Of a stretch of DNA of 64,000 nt, positions 10,487 to 21,079 are shown piece after piece (position 1 is the stretch's first letter; every line of letters begins with the position of its first letter). A program made the position numbers and the translations under genes. The notes beneath the pieces were generated by a model. It saw nothing but the letters and a program-made list of their open reading frames with translations, was not told where the DNA came from and did no database searches. Origin of the DNA: Saccopteryx bilineata. Lineage: Eukaryota > Chordata > Mammalia > Chiroptera > Emballonuridae. The stretch lies in the NCBI RefSeq assembly GCF_036850765.1, contig NC_089498.1, positions 52,813,795 through 52,877,794 of the forward strand, given 5' to 3'.

Positions 10487-10814
10487 TGTGGTTAGGCTTG
10501 CTTCTTGTTTTTCAGCTGCAAGAAGTTTGCACAATTAGTGTGTGAGCACTGGCAGAAAGCCACATGTGTGTAGCCTATATGATGCTACGGGTACTTTCCC
10601 TTGGTGTGGATCCCTTGCTTCCCAGCACGAGAGGTGGTTTTCCTGTTTGCTCACTTGCCACCTTGAGAAGCAGTTTCCCCCTGCCTGTTCACTCGCCTGC
10701 CTTTGCGAGAACCCAATAAAATGGGAATGGTCCAATGCCTTTTGGCTCCATGGTTCTTCTGTGGTCTGCCCAAATCAAGTATGAACCTGCCTGGCCTCGA
10801 CAACCAGCATTCCA
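10487..10814 (+). mobile_element. 3' LTR of the provirus-like element (328 bp)
   Basis: Starts TGTGGTTAGGCTTGCTTCTT and ends CATTCCA. It is the partner of 7862-8189. AATAAA lies at 10715-10720. The split MER5-type target resumes directly after it. The target duplication is not clean (ACAAA before the 5' LTR, ACAGT after the 3' LTR), consistent with age. Confidence 0.85.
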
Positions 10815-10850
10815 ACAGTTTTTTTGTATCTGACATTCTGAGGGTAGGGT
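10815..10850 (+). mobile_element. MER5-type element, middle part
   Basis: TCTGACATTCTGAGGGTAGG matches the centre of the MER5-type element begun at 7750. It is bounded on the left by the LTR and on the right by the duplicated decamer of the nested SINE. Confidence 0.65.
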
Positions 10851-10860
10851 CCACCAATAT

Positions 10861-11239
10861 ATATATATATATTTTTTGCATTTTTCTGAAGTTGGAAACG
10901 GGGAGGCAGTCAGACAGACTCCCGCATGTGCCCGACCGGGTTCCACTCGGCATGCCCACCAGGGGGCGATGCTCTGTTCATCCGGGGCGTCGCTCTGCCG
11001 CAATCAGAGCCATTCTAGCACCTGAGGCAGAGGCCACGGAGCGATCCTCAGCGCCCGGGCAAACTTTTGCTCCAATGGAGCCTTGGCTGCAGGAGGGGAA
11101 GAGAGAGACAGAGAGGAAGGAGAGGGGGAGGGGTGGAGAAGCAGATAGGCGCCTCTCCTGTGTGTCCTGGCCGGGAATAGAACCCGGGACTCCTGCACGC
11201 CAGGCCGACGCTCTGCCACTGAGCTAACTGGCCAGGGCC
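10861..11239 (-). mobile_element. SINE family A, Ves-type head, short form
   Basis: A tRNA-derived SINE read on the minus strand, with a TA/T-rich tail at 10858-10877 and its 5' end GCCCTGGCC at 11239. A and B boxes of the RNA polymerase III promoter lie in the head. The target duplication CCACCAATAT (10851-10860 and 11240-11249) is perfect. The target is the MER5-type element. Confidence 0.92.
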
Positions 11240-11249
11240 CCACCAATAT

Positions 11250-11318
11250 GTTTTAACTAGACCTCTAGATATATTTACATATTTGTAATGTATGATCAAG
11301 TTTAAGAACCACTGACTT
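11250..11318 (+). mobile_element. MER5-type element, right end
   Basis: GTTTTAACTAGACCTCTAGA and then AAGTTTAAGAACCACTGA complete the element interrupted by the LTR unit and the SINE. Confidence 0.65.
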
Positions 11319-11548
11319 AGTGACTACAAGGCTGTACTTAGTTGCTAGGTGGACCTAGTTCAGATCCCAGCACCACTGTTAAAAAATGGTGCCCTTGGGT
11401 ATATTAAGTACCTCAGGTTTCTCTTACAAAGTATATATCTCACAAGGTTATTATATTCATCAGTGAAACAATACATGAAAAGCTCCCAATAGTGACTGGA
11501 AAACATCATGTATATTAGTATTTCTATTATTATTGTTATTGTTATTAC
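11319..11548 (+). mobile_element. MIR
   Basis: Ancient tRNA-derived SINE. It has the order CAGATCCCAGCACCACT, TATTAAGTACCTCAGGTTTCT, ATATCTCACAAGGTTATTAT, then AAAAGCTCCCAATAGTGACTG, matching the MIR consensus layout with heavy decay. Confidence 0.6.
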
Positions 11549-13034
11549 ATAAATGGTAGTAAACATTTTTGGGGGAAGCTGACTGCTTACATAAGGCAGT
11601 GTCCCAAAACTGCTTACTGGTGGAGTTGTTTGTAATTTTGATATCTGCACCTGGAATCTTCCTGGCTCATCCCATAGTGTTTATCCGTTCTTGTGATCTT
11701 GAAACCACTCAGTTCATCATAAGAACTAAGCCATTCTGACATCCTGTTTGTATTTTCTTTCTGGGTTCTACTGCCATTTTCTAGGACATGACATGGTTAC
11801 AGAGACAAAATACTATACAGCATCTGGCCTGGGACTACAGCTCTCTACTTACCCCTAGACCCAATATCACACTCCTCTGTTTTAGTTCTGAGTGTCCTGT
11901 AGTCATAGATGAAGCTTAGTTAGGTTGGCAAATACCTCATAAATGCAGGGCCATTGGGGTTGGGTTATGTCATTCTAACCTAAATAAACAATGCTTTGCA
12001 TCATTCCTATAATTGTGTCCCTGTATATACTCTGAAAGTCATAAACTATGAGCCAGCATTTGAGGCTTTTGGAAGGAGAAAATTTCTTCTCTTTCCATGT
12101 ATTACCTTCTGTAAGAACAGAAAATATATTTGAGTTTTTTAACAAAATGTCTATCTTCCTTTCTCTACCCTTCTCTCTCTTTCAATTGCCCCCTAAAAAT
12201 GTTCAGTTGGTCCACGTAGCTGCATAGCATTAGCCGTCCTAAAGCTTCCTGACCAAAAATAGTAAATAATGCAATCTTCTCTTATCAGCATTCCTGTGAC
12301 CTATTGCTCACTCCCATTTGGGCTAAAAATCTTAAACTTGAATCAACTGTTTCAGAACGGTTTCTCTATTGTTTCTAACTCCTCAGTTTGACATAAAAAT
12401 ATTCCTTCTCCTAACAAAAGATCCATGATTAAGCTTTTTTGTTTTCATTTCAGGCTATGAAGTGACTAAATCAAGTTACTTCTATTTCTCTGAGCCTTTA
12501 TAATTTGTATAACCTGCTCCATCCTTGATGCTGTGCTTCCACAGGAGTCTGAGTGAGGCTGTCCACTCAAGCAAGCAGTCAGTTGTTTGTCTAGGAAGAA
12601 CTTATTTTCTCAGTTCCAATTCCCTCATTTGGAAATGAGTCAGAATAGTATGCTTTTAGGGGACACTGCAAAGGCACAAAGGAGCCAGGCAACTATGTGC
12701 ACGTGTGCGCGCGCACGCGCACACACACACGTTAACGTGCCTGACAGACTGAGTAGAAACTCAAAGAAGAAGTCTATGGGCCACATTTTTAGAAAACTTT
12801 AAAAATCATTTAGATGCCAATGCAGATAGAAGCTTGACACCAGGCCCACAGGCCGTGCACATGCAACCCCAGTGGCATAGAGAAAATTCCAGATTTTCTC
12901 TTTCAAAATAAAATAAGGACTCTTATGTGCAGAGCCCGGCACCTTCTCTACTTCTAATCAGTAGTAGCTCAGCAGAGTGAGGAAGCTTAGCTGAATGGAT
13001 TTTTGCTCACTGAAGACTGAAGGTTTCTTGTGAG
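11549..13034. other. Intergenic DNA, no gene seen
   Basis: About 1.5 kb of AT-rich DNA. Apart from the alternating purine-pyrimidine tract at 12694-12732 I see no recognisable repeat, RNA gene or convincing exon. Confidence 0.5.
12694..12732. repeat. Alternating purine-pyrimidine tract (GT/GC/AC)
   Basis: Thirty-nine consecutive bases alternate pyrimidine and purine, with a central GCGCGCGC core flanked by GTGTG and CACAC. Such tracts can adopt Z-DNA. It holds several CpG sites in otherwise CpG-poor DNA. Confidence 0.85.
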
Positions 13035-13125
13035 GAAGATTTCATCTGTTTTGTTGGCTATTGTATGCCTAGAACTTAACACAGTGCCTGCTACATAAAT
13101 GATGTTCAGTATTATTAATAACTAG
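13035..13125 (+). mobile_element. L2 3' end fragment
   Basis: TTTCATCTGTTTTGTTGGCT, GCCTAGAACTTAACACAGTG and CCTGCTACATAAATGATGTT match the L2 3' tail, including its terminal GCCTGG-ACATA motif in mutated form. Confidence 0.6.
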
Positions 13126-13945
13126 ATGAAGTCTTTACTGTTAGCTTTTAAATCACTTTTTTAAAGATGATCTTTTACAATGATTACGGAAATCAAAATT
13201 TTGATTTATTATGTTTCTGTACTGATTTATCTCCAAAACTCTTTAGGATGCCATATCTTCAAATCTTTAACACAGTTAAATCTATATTTTGTGAATTCCT
13301 TCCTAAAATAGGGGGAAGTGCATATTTCAGTCATATTTTTCTATTATAGTTGACTTGTAGCTGAAAATTTCTGTTAAAATGTCAATTTAAAAACCCCTAG
13401 AATTTTGAGTGCAACTAAAGGTTTATGTGAATCAATTTGCATTATATATTTGTTTATTTCAAATGAAGGAGGAAAAGAATGAAAAAAGCTTTCAAATTTT
13501 CTGGCTGTTTCCCTCATAGCACCTTTTCATTTAAAACACTTTGTGACTTTTACAGTTCTAAGAATAAGCTACAAAATACCAGCCTTTCAAATGAAAATCT
13601 GAGGCAAGAGAAAGAAAAGATTCTTTTTAATAAGTCATGTTCAAGAGAGATGCGTTCTCTCTAAATTCTCTTTTGTTTACTATGTGTGTAAGAGAAAACT
13701 TGGCAGGTGAACTGTAGGCAGGCACAAACACCTGGGCCATTTGAAACTAAACCCTAATAGGAAAACAATGTCACAGGCATTGATATAGACCAAATTGTAA
13801 GCTGTAAAAGTTTTGATTTCTTCCCCATTCAACATATGCAATTTTAGATCAAAGGTATTTCCCAGATTTCTATTAAAAGTAAATACAGATATGAGAAAAT
13901 TAGCTCTATAAAGATAAATAAATTTTTAAGCCAATGTAGCAATAT
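13126..13945. other. Intergenic DNA, no gene seen
   Basis: AT-rich, with no repeat or exon I can support. Two 60-residue open frames (13167-13349, 13479-13664) have no domain signature. Confidence 0.5.
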
Positions 13946-14614
13946 AGCAGTCCCTCTTTATGCCTGCTTTCACTTTCTGTAGTTTTAGTTTACCGTGCGA
14001 ACCATGGCTCACAAATATTACATAAAAATTCCAGCAATAATTCATAAGTTTTGAATTGTGCATCATTCTGAATGGAGGAATGAAATCTCCCGCTGTTCCA
14101 CTGGAGATGTGAATCATCTTTGTCCAGTCTATTCAAGCTGTACACCCTCCCGTTAGTTACTTAGTAGCCATCTTGGTTATCAGAGTGAATGTCCTGTTAT
14201 CTCCAAGTTTGTATTCAAGCAATCCTTATTTTACTTGATAATGACCCCAATGCACAGGAGTAGTGGTGCTGGCAATTTGGATATGCAAAAGAACTTCCTT
14301 TAAGTGAAAGATGAAAGTACTAGACTTATTGAAGTATTTTATCATTTACATAACCACAAGAAGGGTGGGTACTGTACAATAAAATATTTTGAGAGAATAC
14401 ATTCACATTATATTTAGTAAGTATATTATTATAATTGTTCTATTTTATTATTAGTTATTGTTGTTAAGCTCTTATTAAGCCTAATTTATAAATCAAACTT
14501 TATCATCAGTATGTGTGTATAGAAAAAAACAGTACATATGGGGCTTGGTACTATCCTCAGTTTGTCCACTAGGGCTTGTGAAAGATTTCCCTGGCAGATA
14601 AGAGGGGGCTACTG
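13946..14614 (+). mobile_element. Tigger-type (pogo/mariner) DNA transposon, internally deleted
   Basis: The left end CAGTCCCTCTTTATGCCTGC and the right end, whose reverse complement reads CAGTAGCCCCCTCTTATCTG, form decayed inverted repeats. The interior has the Tigger pattern (GCTTTCACTTTCTGTAGTTT, AATTCATAAGTTTTGAATTG, TTAGTTACTTAGTAGCCATC). At 14241 an ATG opens a short remnant, MTPMHRSSGAGNLDMQKN, collinear with the start of a Tigger transposase and then stopped. Most of the transposase is deleted, leaving 0.67 kb. Confidence 0.72.
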
Positions 14615-15199
14615 GATGTATTTCATTTAATGCTCTTTGTACTTTTTAATGTATTTTTGTAACGTTGTGCCAAAGAACATAGTTATAATTCAGTCATCTG
14701 TGTGATTAATTCAAAATTGGATATTCTTCCAATTGGAATGTATTGGATTAATTTATTTTAGTTTCACACCAGTAAGATGCAGGATGTCACACTTTTAGAA
14801 AAATCAAAATAGCAGCAGAAACCAAGTGAATGTGAAACTCTACTGAAAGGTTTCATATTTTGAAATAGTCAGATGTGTTTGATTTTGTTTGTTTTCATTC
14901 TATATTAAACTTTATATTAAACAATAGGCACTTTCAGAACGATTTGAGAACCAGAGTCTTTTTGTTTGTGCTTAATAAAAACCCCATGTCTCCTCTCCTG
15001 TCAAAGACCTATTCTGGATCTGAAACAACAGGTTCCAGTGGAAGTGTAAAGACTTCTCCACAGGCCTTGCTGTGCAGTGTCAGGTCCTAGTAAATCAGTT
15101 TCATGCTGTATGACCTCATAACACAGACCTGGATTCCCCACAGATGGAAATGGTAGGACCTTCCTGCAGGTGACTAAAGGCTGTTAAGCTATCATTTAA
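14615..15199. other. Intergenic DNA, no gene seen
   Basis: No repeat, RNA gene or exon recognised. Confidence 0.5.
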
Positions 15200-15383
15200 A
15201 CCTGGTTTGTGGTGGCACAGTGGATAAAGCATTGACCTGGAATGCTGAGGTCACCAATTTGAATCCCTTGGCTTGCCTGGTCAAGGCACATATGGGAGTT
15301 GATGTTTCCTACTCCTCCCCACCCCCCTATTTCTCTTTTTCTCTCCTCTCTAAAATGAATAAATAAATAAAAATCTTAATCTT
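15200..15383 (+). mobile_element. SINE family C (short, GTGGTGGCACAG head)
   Basis: The head GTGGTGGCACAGTGGATAAA and GCTGAGGTCACC are followed by GGCACATATGGGAGTTGATG, a pyrimidine-rich section, and the tail AAAATGAATAAATAAATAAA. The flanking repeat TCATTTAA occurs at 15192-15199 and 15384-15391. Confidence 0.85.
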
Positions 15384-15520
15384 TCATTTAAGAAGTGAAA
15401 ATAACATGTCGAAGGGGAATACTTCTGAAATGATCTGGATTTTTAGCGAGCCCACTAAATTGGTTCAGGTATAATTTTATATATTTCAGAAGAAGTTTGG
15501 GAGTAGAAAAAATAATTAAA

Positions 15521-15930
15521 GCCTAACCAGGCAGTGGTGCATTGGTGCAGTGGATAGAGCATCGGACTGGGACGTGGAGAACCCAGGTTTGAAACCCCAA
15601 GGTCACAGGCTTAAGCGTGGGCTCATCTGGCTTGAGCGGAGGCTCACCAGCTTGAGCGAGGGGCTGTTGGCTTGAGTGTGGTATCATCACGTGACCCCAT
15701 GGTCACTGGCTTGAGCGCAAAGGTCCCTGGTTTGAGACCTAAGGTCACTGGTTTGAGCAAGGGGTCACTCGCTCTGCTGTAGCCCCTTAGTCAAGGCACA
15801 TATGAGAAAGCAATCAATGAACAACTAAGGAGCTGCAACAAAGAATTCATGCTTCTCATCCCTCTCCCTTCCTGTCTGTCTGTCCCTATCTATTCCTCTC
15901 TCTGACTGTCTCTCTGTCTCTGGCAAAAAA
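15521..15930 (+). mobile_element. SINE family D, long form with internal CTTGAGC repeats
   Basis: The head GTGCAGTGGATAGAGCATCG and a B-box-like GGTTTGAAACC are followed by several degenerate copies of a GGTCACTGGCTTGAGC unit, then GTCAAGGCACATATGAGAAA, CAATCAATGAACAACTAAGG and a CT-rich end. Confidence 0.85.
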
Positions 15931-16097
15931 ACTTGGCTTTTAGATTAATGTATTTCTAACTAAATATAATCAAGTTGGAAGTTGGAGGCTATATGGAGAA
16001 TGAGAAGAAGGAGATGGTTGGCCCATCTCTCTGTCTGATGCATACCAAGTAAATTATGTTTTTAACTTCAATAGTATTTTTTATTAAGTCCATTTAG

Positions 16098-16322
16098 AGT
16101 TTCTCAGTGTTGTAACAATGACACCTAGACCTGATAATTCTTTGTTGGGGGACAGGTGTTCCTTTCCTGTGTATTGTAGGATACTGGCACATCCCTGACA
16201 TCTACCTTCTAAATACCAATAGTACTCCCCCCTACCCTCACCACACACACACAGTTGTGACAACCCATAATGTCTCCAGTCCTTGCCAAATATTCTCTGG
16301 GATGCAAAATATTGACTATGTC
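16098..16322 (+). mobile_element. MER20 (hAT DNA transposon fossil)
   Basis: The order GATAATTCTTTGTTGGGGGA, TGTATTGTAGGATACTGGCA, CATCCCTGACATCTACC, AGTTGTGACAACC, ATGTCTCCAGTCCTTGCCAA and CTCTGGGATGCAAAAT matches MER20 as I remember it, and the length fits the roughly 220-bp family consensus. Confidence 0.72.
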
Positions 16323-16742
16323 TTTAATGTTTTCCCAAGTGCAGAGCTAGTTTGCTGATAAGTTCATTCACCTATTTGTGATTTTATATTCATTTAAAAA
16401 ATTTTTTTTTTGGCAGAGAGAAATCATAAAACTTTTTTCTCTTATGAAATCAAGATAATTTAATACTGTGATGACACCATTAAGTAGTCTTAAATCAAGA
16501 AAAAAAAGAATATACAGTATTAAATTTGATAGGCTTATCTGGAGTGAAAATGATTTCATTGATAATTGCCTTCTCCACAAGTAAAATGTTATCATGGTTT
16601 GGAGGGGTATAGTTAAGGAATAGTATTCATATTTTTATTCAAATATTAAAAATATGTAGAATTATTGCTTCTTTTTGACAAACATATAGGAGAGAACAGA
16701 AGAAAGGGAAAGCAGGAGAAAGCTCACCCTATTAATATCTGA
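16323..16742. other. Intergenic DNA, no gene seen
   Basis: AT-rich. A 75-residue minus-strand frame (16595-16368) is low complexity without domain signal. Confidence 0.45.
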
Positions 16743-16895
16743 GAAAGATACCTGGCATTTACTGTGTGCTCACTATTGTATGTGCCAGACACAGTACTGA
16801 GCACTTAACAAATGTGACATTATTTATAAGGAAGGTACCTCTGTTATTCCCATTATACAACGGAGGAAAGATGTTTAACAAGATTAAATAATATT
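16743..16895 (-). mobile_element. MIR
   Basis: TACTGTGTGCTCACTATTGT, CACAGTACTGAGCACTTAAC and TTATTCCCATTATACAACGG are the reverse complement of MIR segments. A family A SINE is inserted at its right end. Confidence 0.6.
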
Positions 16896-17266
16896 GCTCT
16901 GGCCGGTTGGCTCAGTGGTAGAGCATCGGCCTGACGTGCAGGAGTTCTGGGTTTGAATCCCGGCCAGGGCACACAGGAAAAGTGCCCATCGACTTCTCCA
17001 CCCCTCCCCCTCTCCTTCCTCTCTGTCTCTCTCTTCCCCTCCCGCAGCCAAGGCTCCATTGGAGCAAAGTTGGCCCAGGCACTGAGGATGACTCTATGGC
17101 CTCTGCCTCAGGCTCTAGAATGGCTCTGGTTGCAGCAGAGCAATGCCCCAGATGGGCAGAGCATCACCCCCTGGTGGGCATGCCGGGTGGACCCTGGTCG
17201 GGTGCATGCGGGAGTCTGTCTGACTGCCTCCTCGTTTCCAACTTCAGAAAAATACAAAAAAAAAAA
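16896..17266 (+). mobile_element. SINE family A, short form
   Basis: Begins GCTCTGGCCGGTTGGCTCAG, ends in AAATAC followed by an A tail. A perfect 15-bp target duplication AGATTAAATAATATT flanks it at 16881-16895 and 17267-17281. It has one copy of the CCCCCTGGTGGGC cassette. Confidence 0.95.
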
Positions 17267-17281
17267 AGATTAAATAATATT

Positions 17282-17794
17282 CTGTTTCACATCGAGAAAA
17301 AATTAAAATCAAATAGACTCAACTTTCATACTGTAGCAACATGATGGACTATTTTGTCCAAATTATTGACTTATTCAGAAAAAATATTTATCTCTTAACC
17401 CATTTTAAGACATTAAGTAACCACTAAATTACATTAATGTATATTCAATAAATAATAATAAACATTTTATTACTAATGAATCCAAACATTTTTAGATCAG
17501 TTAATATGACATATGTGTATGAGGATATATGTGGAGGGAGAAATAACATAATACATTCCATAGAAAAATACAAATAATTCCTTCAATGACCACTGTCTAA
17601 GATACTTTTATATCATAATTTTCTTCATCGCTCTGGAAAATTGGGCATATTGAAAATTTAAATCTTTAGGAAAAATACTATAAAATCTCCTTAGGTGCTT
17701 TATGTTGCTGATTCATAACCTATGTAACATAAAACAAGTGTATTTCACTTTATAAATTAGAAACAATCCATGAATTTTTGTCCCATCAAATGTA
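17282..17794. other. Intergenic DNA, no gene seen
   Basis: AT-rich, no repeat or exon recognised. Confidence 0.45.
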
Positions 17795-18040
17795 GGGAAG
17801 TTGTAAGGTGAATGATTAAGAGCATAGGTTTTGGTGGCAGAAATCTTTAAGTTTAAGTTCCATTTTCACTGCATATGCTCTATAACTAAACCTCAACATT
17901 TTTGTCTACAAAATGGGGATAAAATAGTACTCATTCATACATTTTTGTGCATATTAGATAATCAGACATAATATATTAAAATAATTACTATCTTCTCCTT
18001 TGCAGTAAGTTCTCATTAAATGGTAGCTATATTTATATTC
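17795..18040 (+). mobile_element. MIR
   Basis: GATTAAGAGCATAGGTTTTG, a degenerate centre with CTACAAAATGGGGATAAAAT, and GTTCTCATTAAATGGTAGCT follow the MIR layout. Confidence 0.65.
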
Positions 18041-19268
18041 ATGTACCTGTGTACTTAGATTCAGTGATTTTTTTTTTGAGAAAATAATTAAGTCTAGTCA
18101 TATTTTTAGAGGTTTATGTTTCTAGCTATGGTTGCCTTACTAGAAGTCCCTTGAGAACTTTTTCTGTTGTGTTCTTAATTCAAGCATTGTCCAGGTATCA
18201 TGAAAGCTGTGGCCCATGGTCTTATAGGTGGAAAGGAGCTGATAAACTCATGGGACTCATAGTGCTAGTGGCATTTTTTAGTTGAGAAGTGATCAGCAGT
18301 GAGTAAGTGGCACTCTACTAGAGGTTGTAGACTAAAAAAACCCTGCTTCATATCTTCAATTGTGATTGTTTCTTATATTCCAATCAAGATCCCTATTGAT
18401 CAGAGTTTCTAGGGAGCCATGTTTCTACTCCTTCTCATCCTCCAATCACACGCAGATTGTTTCCTACTGTGAGGCACATCTTTCTTGACTGTCCAGCATC
18501 AATTTTTCCCTCATTTGGGTAACACACTCCTGATTTTCTTTGGGAAGCCAACCTTCTATTCTTGTGGTTTTGGTAGCCATATGGTTTTGGTGGCCTTGAT
18601 CCCTTCCCTAACCCAAAGGCTGGGTCCTGGTCGATTTAAACCAATTAGAATGCTTGAACTTCTGGCCAAATGATTGGTTTGAGATTGAAGACAAATCATA
18701 GTCCAGGAGACGAGAGGAGAGACTGTGGTGTGTACATGAAATATAATCTTTTTCTTCTTTCCTAGATTGTGGAATAAGAATATGTGAGCTGTGGAATGTT
18801 TATAGCCATGTTGCTACCATAAGGCAAGATCATGGGGCTCACGGTAGCCACTAGGGAAAATATTTAAATTGCTGAATGAAGCATAGCCTGCAACTAGCAT
18901 TTGAACTTTATGGTTAAAGAAGCCAGTCAATACTCTATTTTTATTTACATATTTATTTTTGGCCAGCTTTAGTGGGGTTTTTATTGGCAACTAATGATCT
19001 CCTGATTAACACTCATTTTATATAAATATTTTTTGATAACATCTTCATCTTTTATTATAGAATGTATACTATGCCTTGCATTATGGTTATTTATGTACAT
19101 ATCTGTACTAGCTTCAGGGGTGAGAGTTAGTAGAAAAATAGTCTAAGTGACTTTCTTCTTTGTCACTTCTTAGAACATTATAATATTTTTACATGCAGTC
19201 AGTCCTCAGTAGGGATAATTGGTAAATGAATAAATGAATATACAGCAATAATGATACAGCTATATTTA
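18041..19268. other. Intergenic DNA, possible very old repeat
   Basis: No gene seen. The section at about 18500-18900 (AAACCAATTAGAATGC and GAGCTGTGGAATGTTTATAG) faintly resembles old LINE 3'UTR sequence, but I cannot support a family. Confidence 0.35.
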
Positions 19269-19307
19269 TCAACTTTTTTATGTTTTATTTATTCATTTTA
19301 GAGATAG

Positions 19308-19351
<44 letters not shown>

Positions 19352-19472
19352 GGGAGGAGCAGAAAGCATCAACTCCCATATGTGCCTTGACCAGGTAAGC
19401 CTGGGGTTTTGAACCGGTGGCCTCAGCATTTCCAGGTCAATGTTTTACCCATTGCACCACCACAGGTCAGTT
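19269..19472 (-). mobile_element. SINE family C with long GA tract
   Basis: Minus-strand copy: tail TTTATTTATTCATTTTAGAG, a GA microsatellite at 19312-19348, CATCAACTCCCATATGTGCC, ending CACCACCACAGGTCAG. The duplication GATACAGCTATATTTA (19253-19268) recurs with one mismatch at 19473-19488. Confidence 0.88.
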
Positions 19473-19488
19473 GATGCAGCTATATTTA

Positions 19489-20475
19489 AATGCAGCTTTA
19501 AATCTCTTTCAGTGTTGGCAAAGTAATATTATTTATAATTCATTTTCAATTACCCAAACAACTAATGAGTGAGTTGAGTATTATTTAATATATTCCCATT
19601 AAAAGATAAAAGACAAGTAAGGGAAAGTTAAAGAGTTCTGAACCATTGCTCTGATCCTGGGTAATGGAAAACTGTGTGCATTCAGAGCGGAAGTTAGAAA
19701 CTAACCCATCTGTTATTTTAGTCATGTTTTCTTTCCTAAGAAAATACTGTATCATGAGGTTACAAGTGCCAGTGGATAGTAACTTCAGCTTTAGATTAAC
19801 AGGTAATGAGTGCCCTGAAACTTGTTTAATTCACTGGGAAATCCAAGAACAACAGCCCAGCAGCTACGGAGCAGCTGTGGATGTCTGCAGAGGCATGGGG
19901 AAAGTGAACTCTGGACTGTCCTACAGGTATTCATAATCTTTCACTACTTTTTTGTTTATTTCAGCTTATGTTTGCATGAGAATAATTTAGTATCTGTGTA
20001 AGAAACTGGAGAAGTGCTGCTAAAACAATAAATAAGTTTTGGAAAGATTCAGTTTGAGCAGTTATCAGGCTGGGGGTGGTATGCTCTTAGCTCACCTTAT
20101 AAATGGTAAAATTATGGGTTTGGGCCAAACAATACCAGCCTCATGTGGTAAGGGGAGTAATGACTTAGTTATATGGAGAGCATGTATGTGTGGGGGTAGG
20201 GGGACACACAGGTCAAGTATTTCTTTGTACATACGGGGGGCTCTGGCTAAAAGAGAACAGTAGGAGCCCTAGTTGGTGTTCTGTGGCAGCCAAGTGTTTT
20301 CCCTGTAAAGGGGAAGGTACTGGTCACAACCACTTGAAGTGGAGCTGATGTGACTATACCAGAGCTCAAGTGTTGGCTGGGACCATCTGCTGTTTTATAA
20401 AGACCGAGCTAAAGTTTTTCACTGTATTAGATAGAGTTCAACTTCTCATTGATCACAGAGCACCTGGCCCTTCCT
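19489..20475. other. Intergenic DNA, no gene seen
   Basis: Repeat-poor. It includes a 90-residue open frame (19664-19936) with no recognisable domain, and somewhat GC-richer DNA at 20040-20470 that might be an old LTR. Neither is supportable as a gene. Confidence 0.4.
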
Positions 20476-20482
20476 TGTTATT

Positions 20483-20951
20483 GTTTTTAAATTTAAATTT
20501 ATTTATTTAGAAATTAAATTTAATGGGGTGAGATTGGTCCATAGTATTACATAGGTTTCAGATAAACATCTCTATAGCATTTGAACTGTTCATTGTGTTG
20601 TGTGCCCATCACCCAAAGTCAGTCATTTTCTGTCACTGTATACTTGGCCTTCTTTACTCCCCTTCACTCCCTTTGTGTGGTGACTACTTTATTTTTTTGT
20701 ATGTCCATGAATCTTATTTTTATCCCTGTCTTTTTGATAATAGCCAATCTAACAGGTGTGAGTGGTATCTCGTATAGTAGTTTTGGTATCTCATTGTAGA
20801 CAACATGAGTATCTTTTCATATATCTATTTGTTGTTTGTAGGTATTTATAAGAGAAATGTCTCTTCAGGTCCTCTTTCCATTTTTTGATTGGGATTGTTT
20901 GTTGTGAGTTTTGTGAGTTTTTTTTTTATATTTTGGATATAACCTCCCCCC
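20483..20951 (-). mobile_element. LINE-1 3' end, 5'-truncated
   Basis: The left edge is the L1 3' tail (TTAAATTTATTTATTTAG, then GGGGTGAGATTGGTCCATAG). Further right are degenerate L1 3'UTR and ORF2-end motifs such as TCTAACAGGTGTGAGTGGTA. Flanking TGTTATT at 20476-20482 and 20952-20958 is a possible short target duplication. Confidence 0.75.
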
Positions 20952-21079
20952 TGTTATTTTCATTATGGTAATTATTTGACCATCAGATTGGTGGGTTCAA
21001 TTTCTAAATCTGTTCTAAAGAGAGGACTTAATCTCTTAAGAAAATGTGTGCCATCTCATAAAATAGATTGCAGGTCCTC

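Noticed and set aside
15600..15800. CRISPR-like array of CTTGAGC repeats
   Set aside because: The units are degenerate, have no constant spacer length, lie inside a dispersed SINE, and the genome is mammalian.
19664..19936. Possible exon (90-residue frame)
   Set aside because: No domain or recognisable family; composition is ordinary and no splice pattern could be supported from sequence alone.
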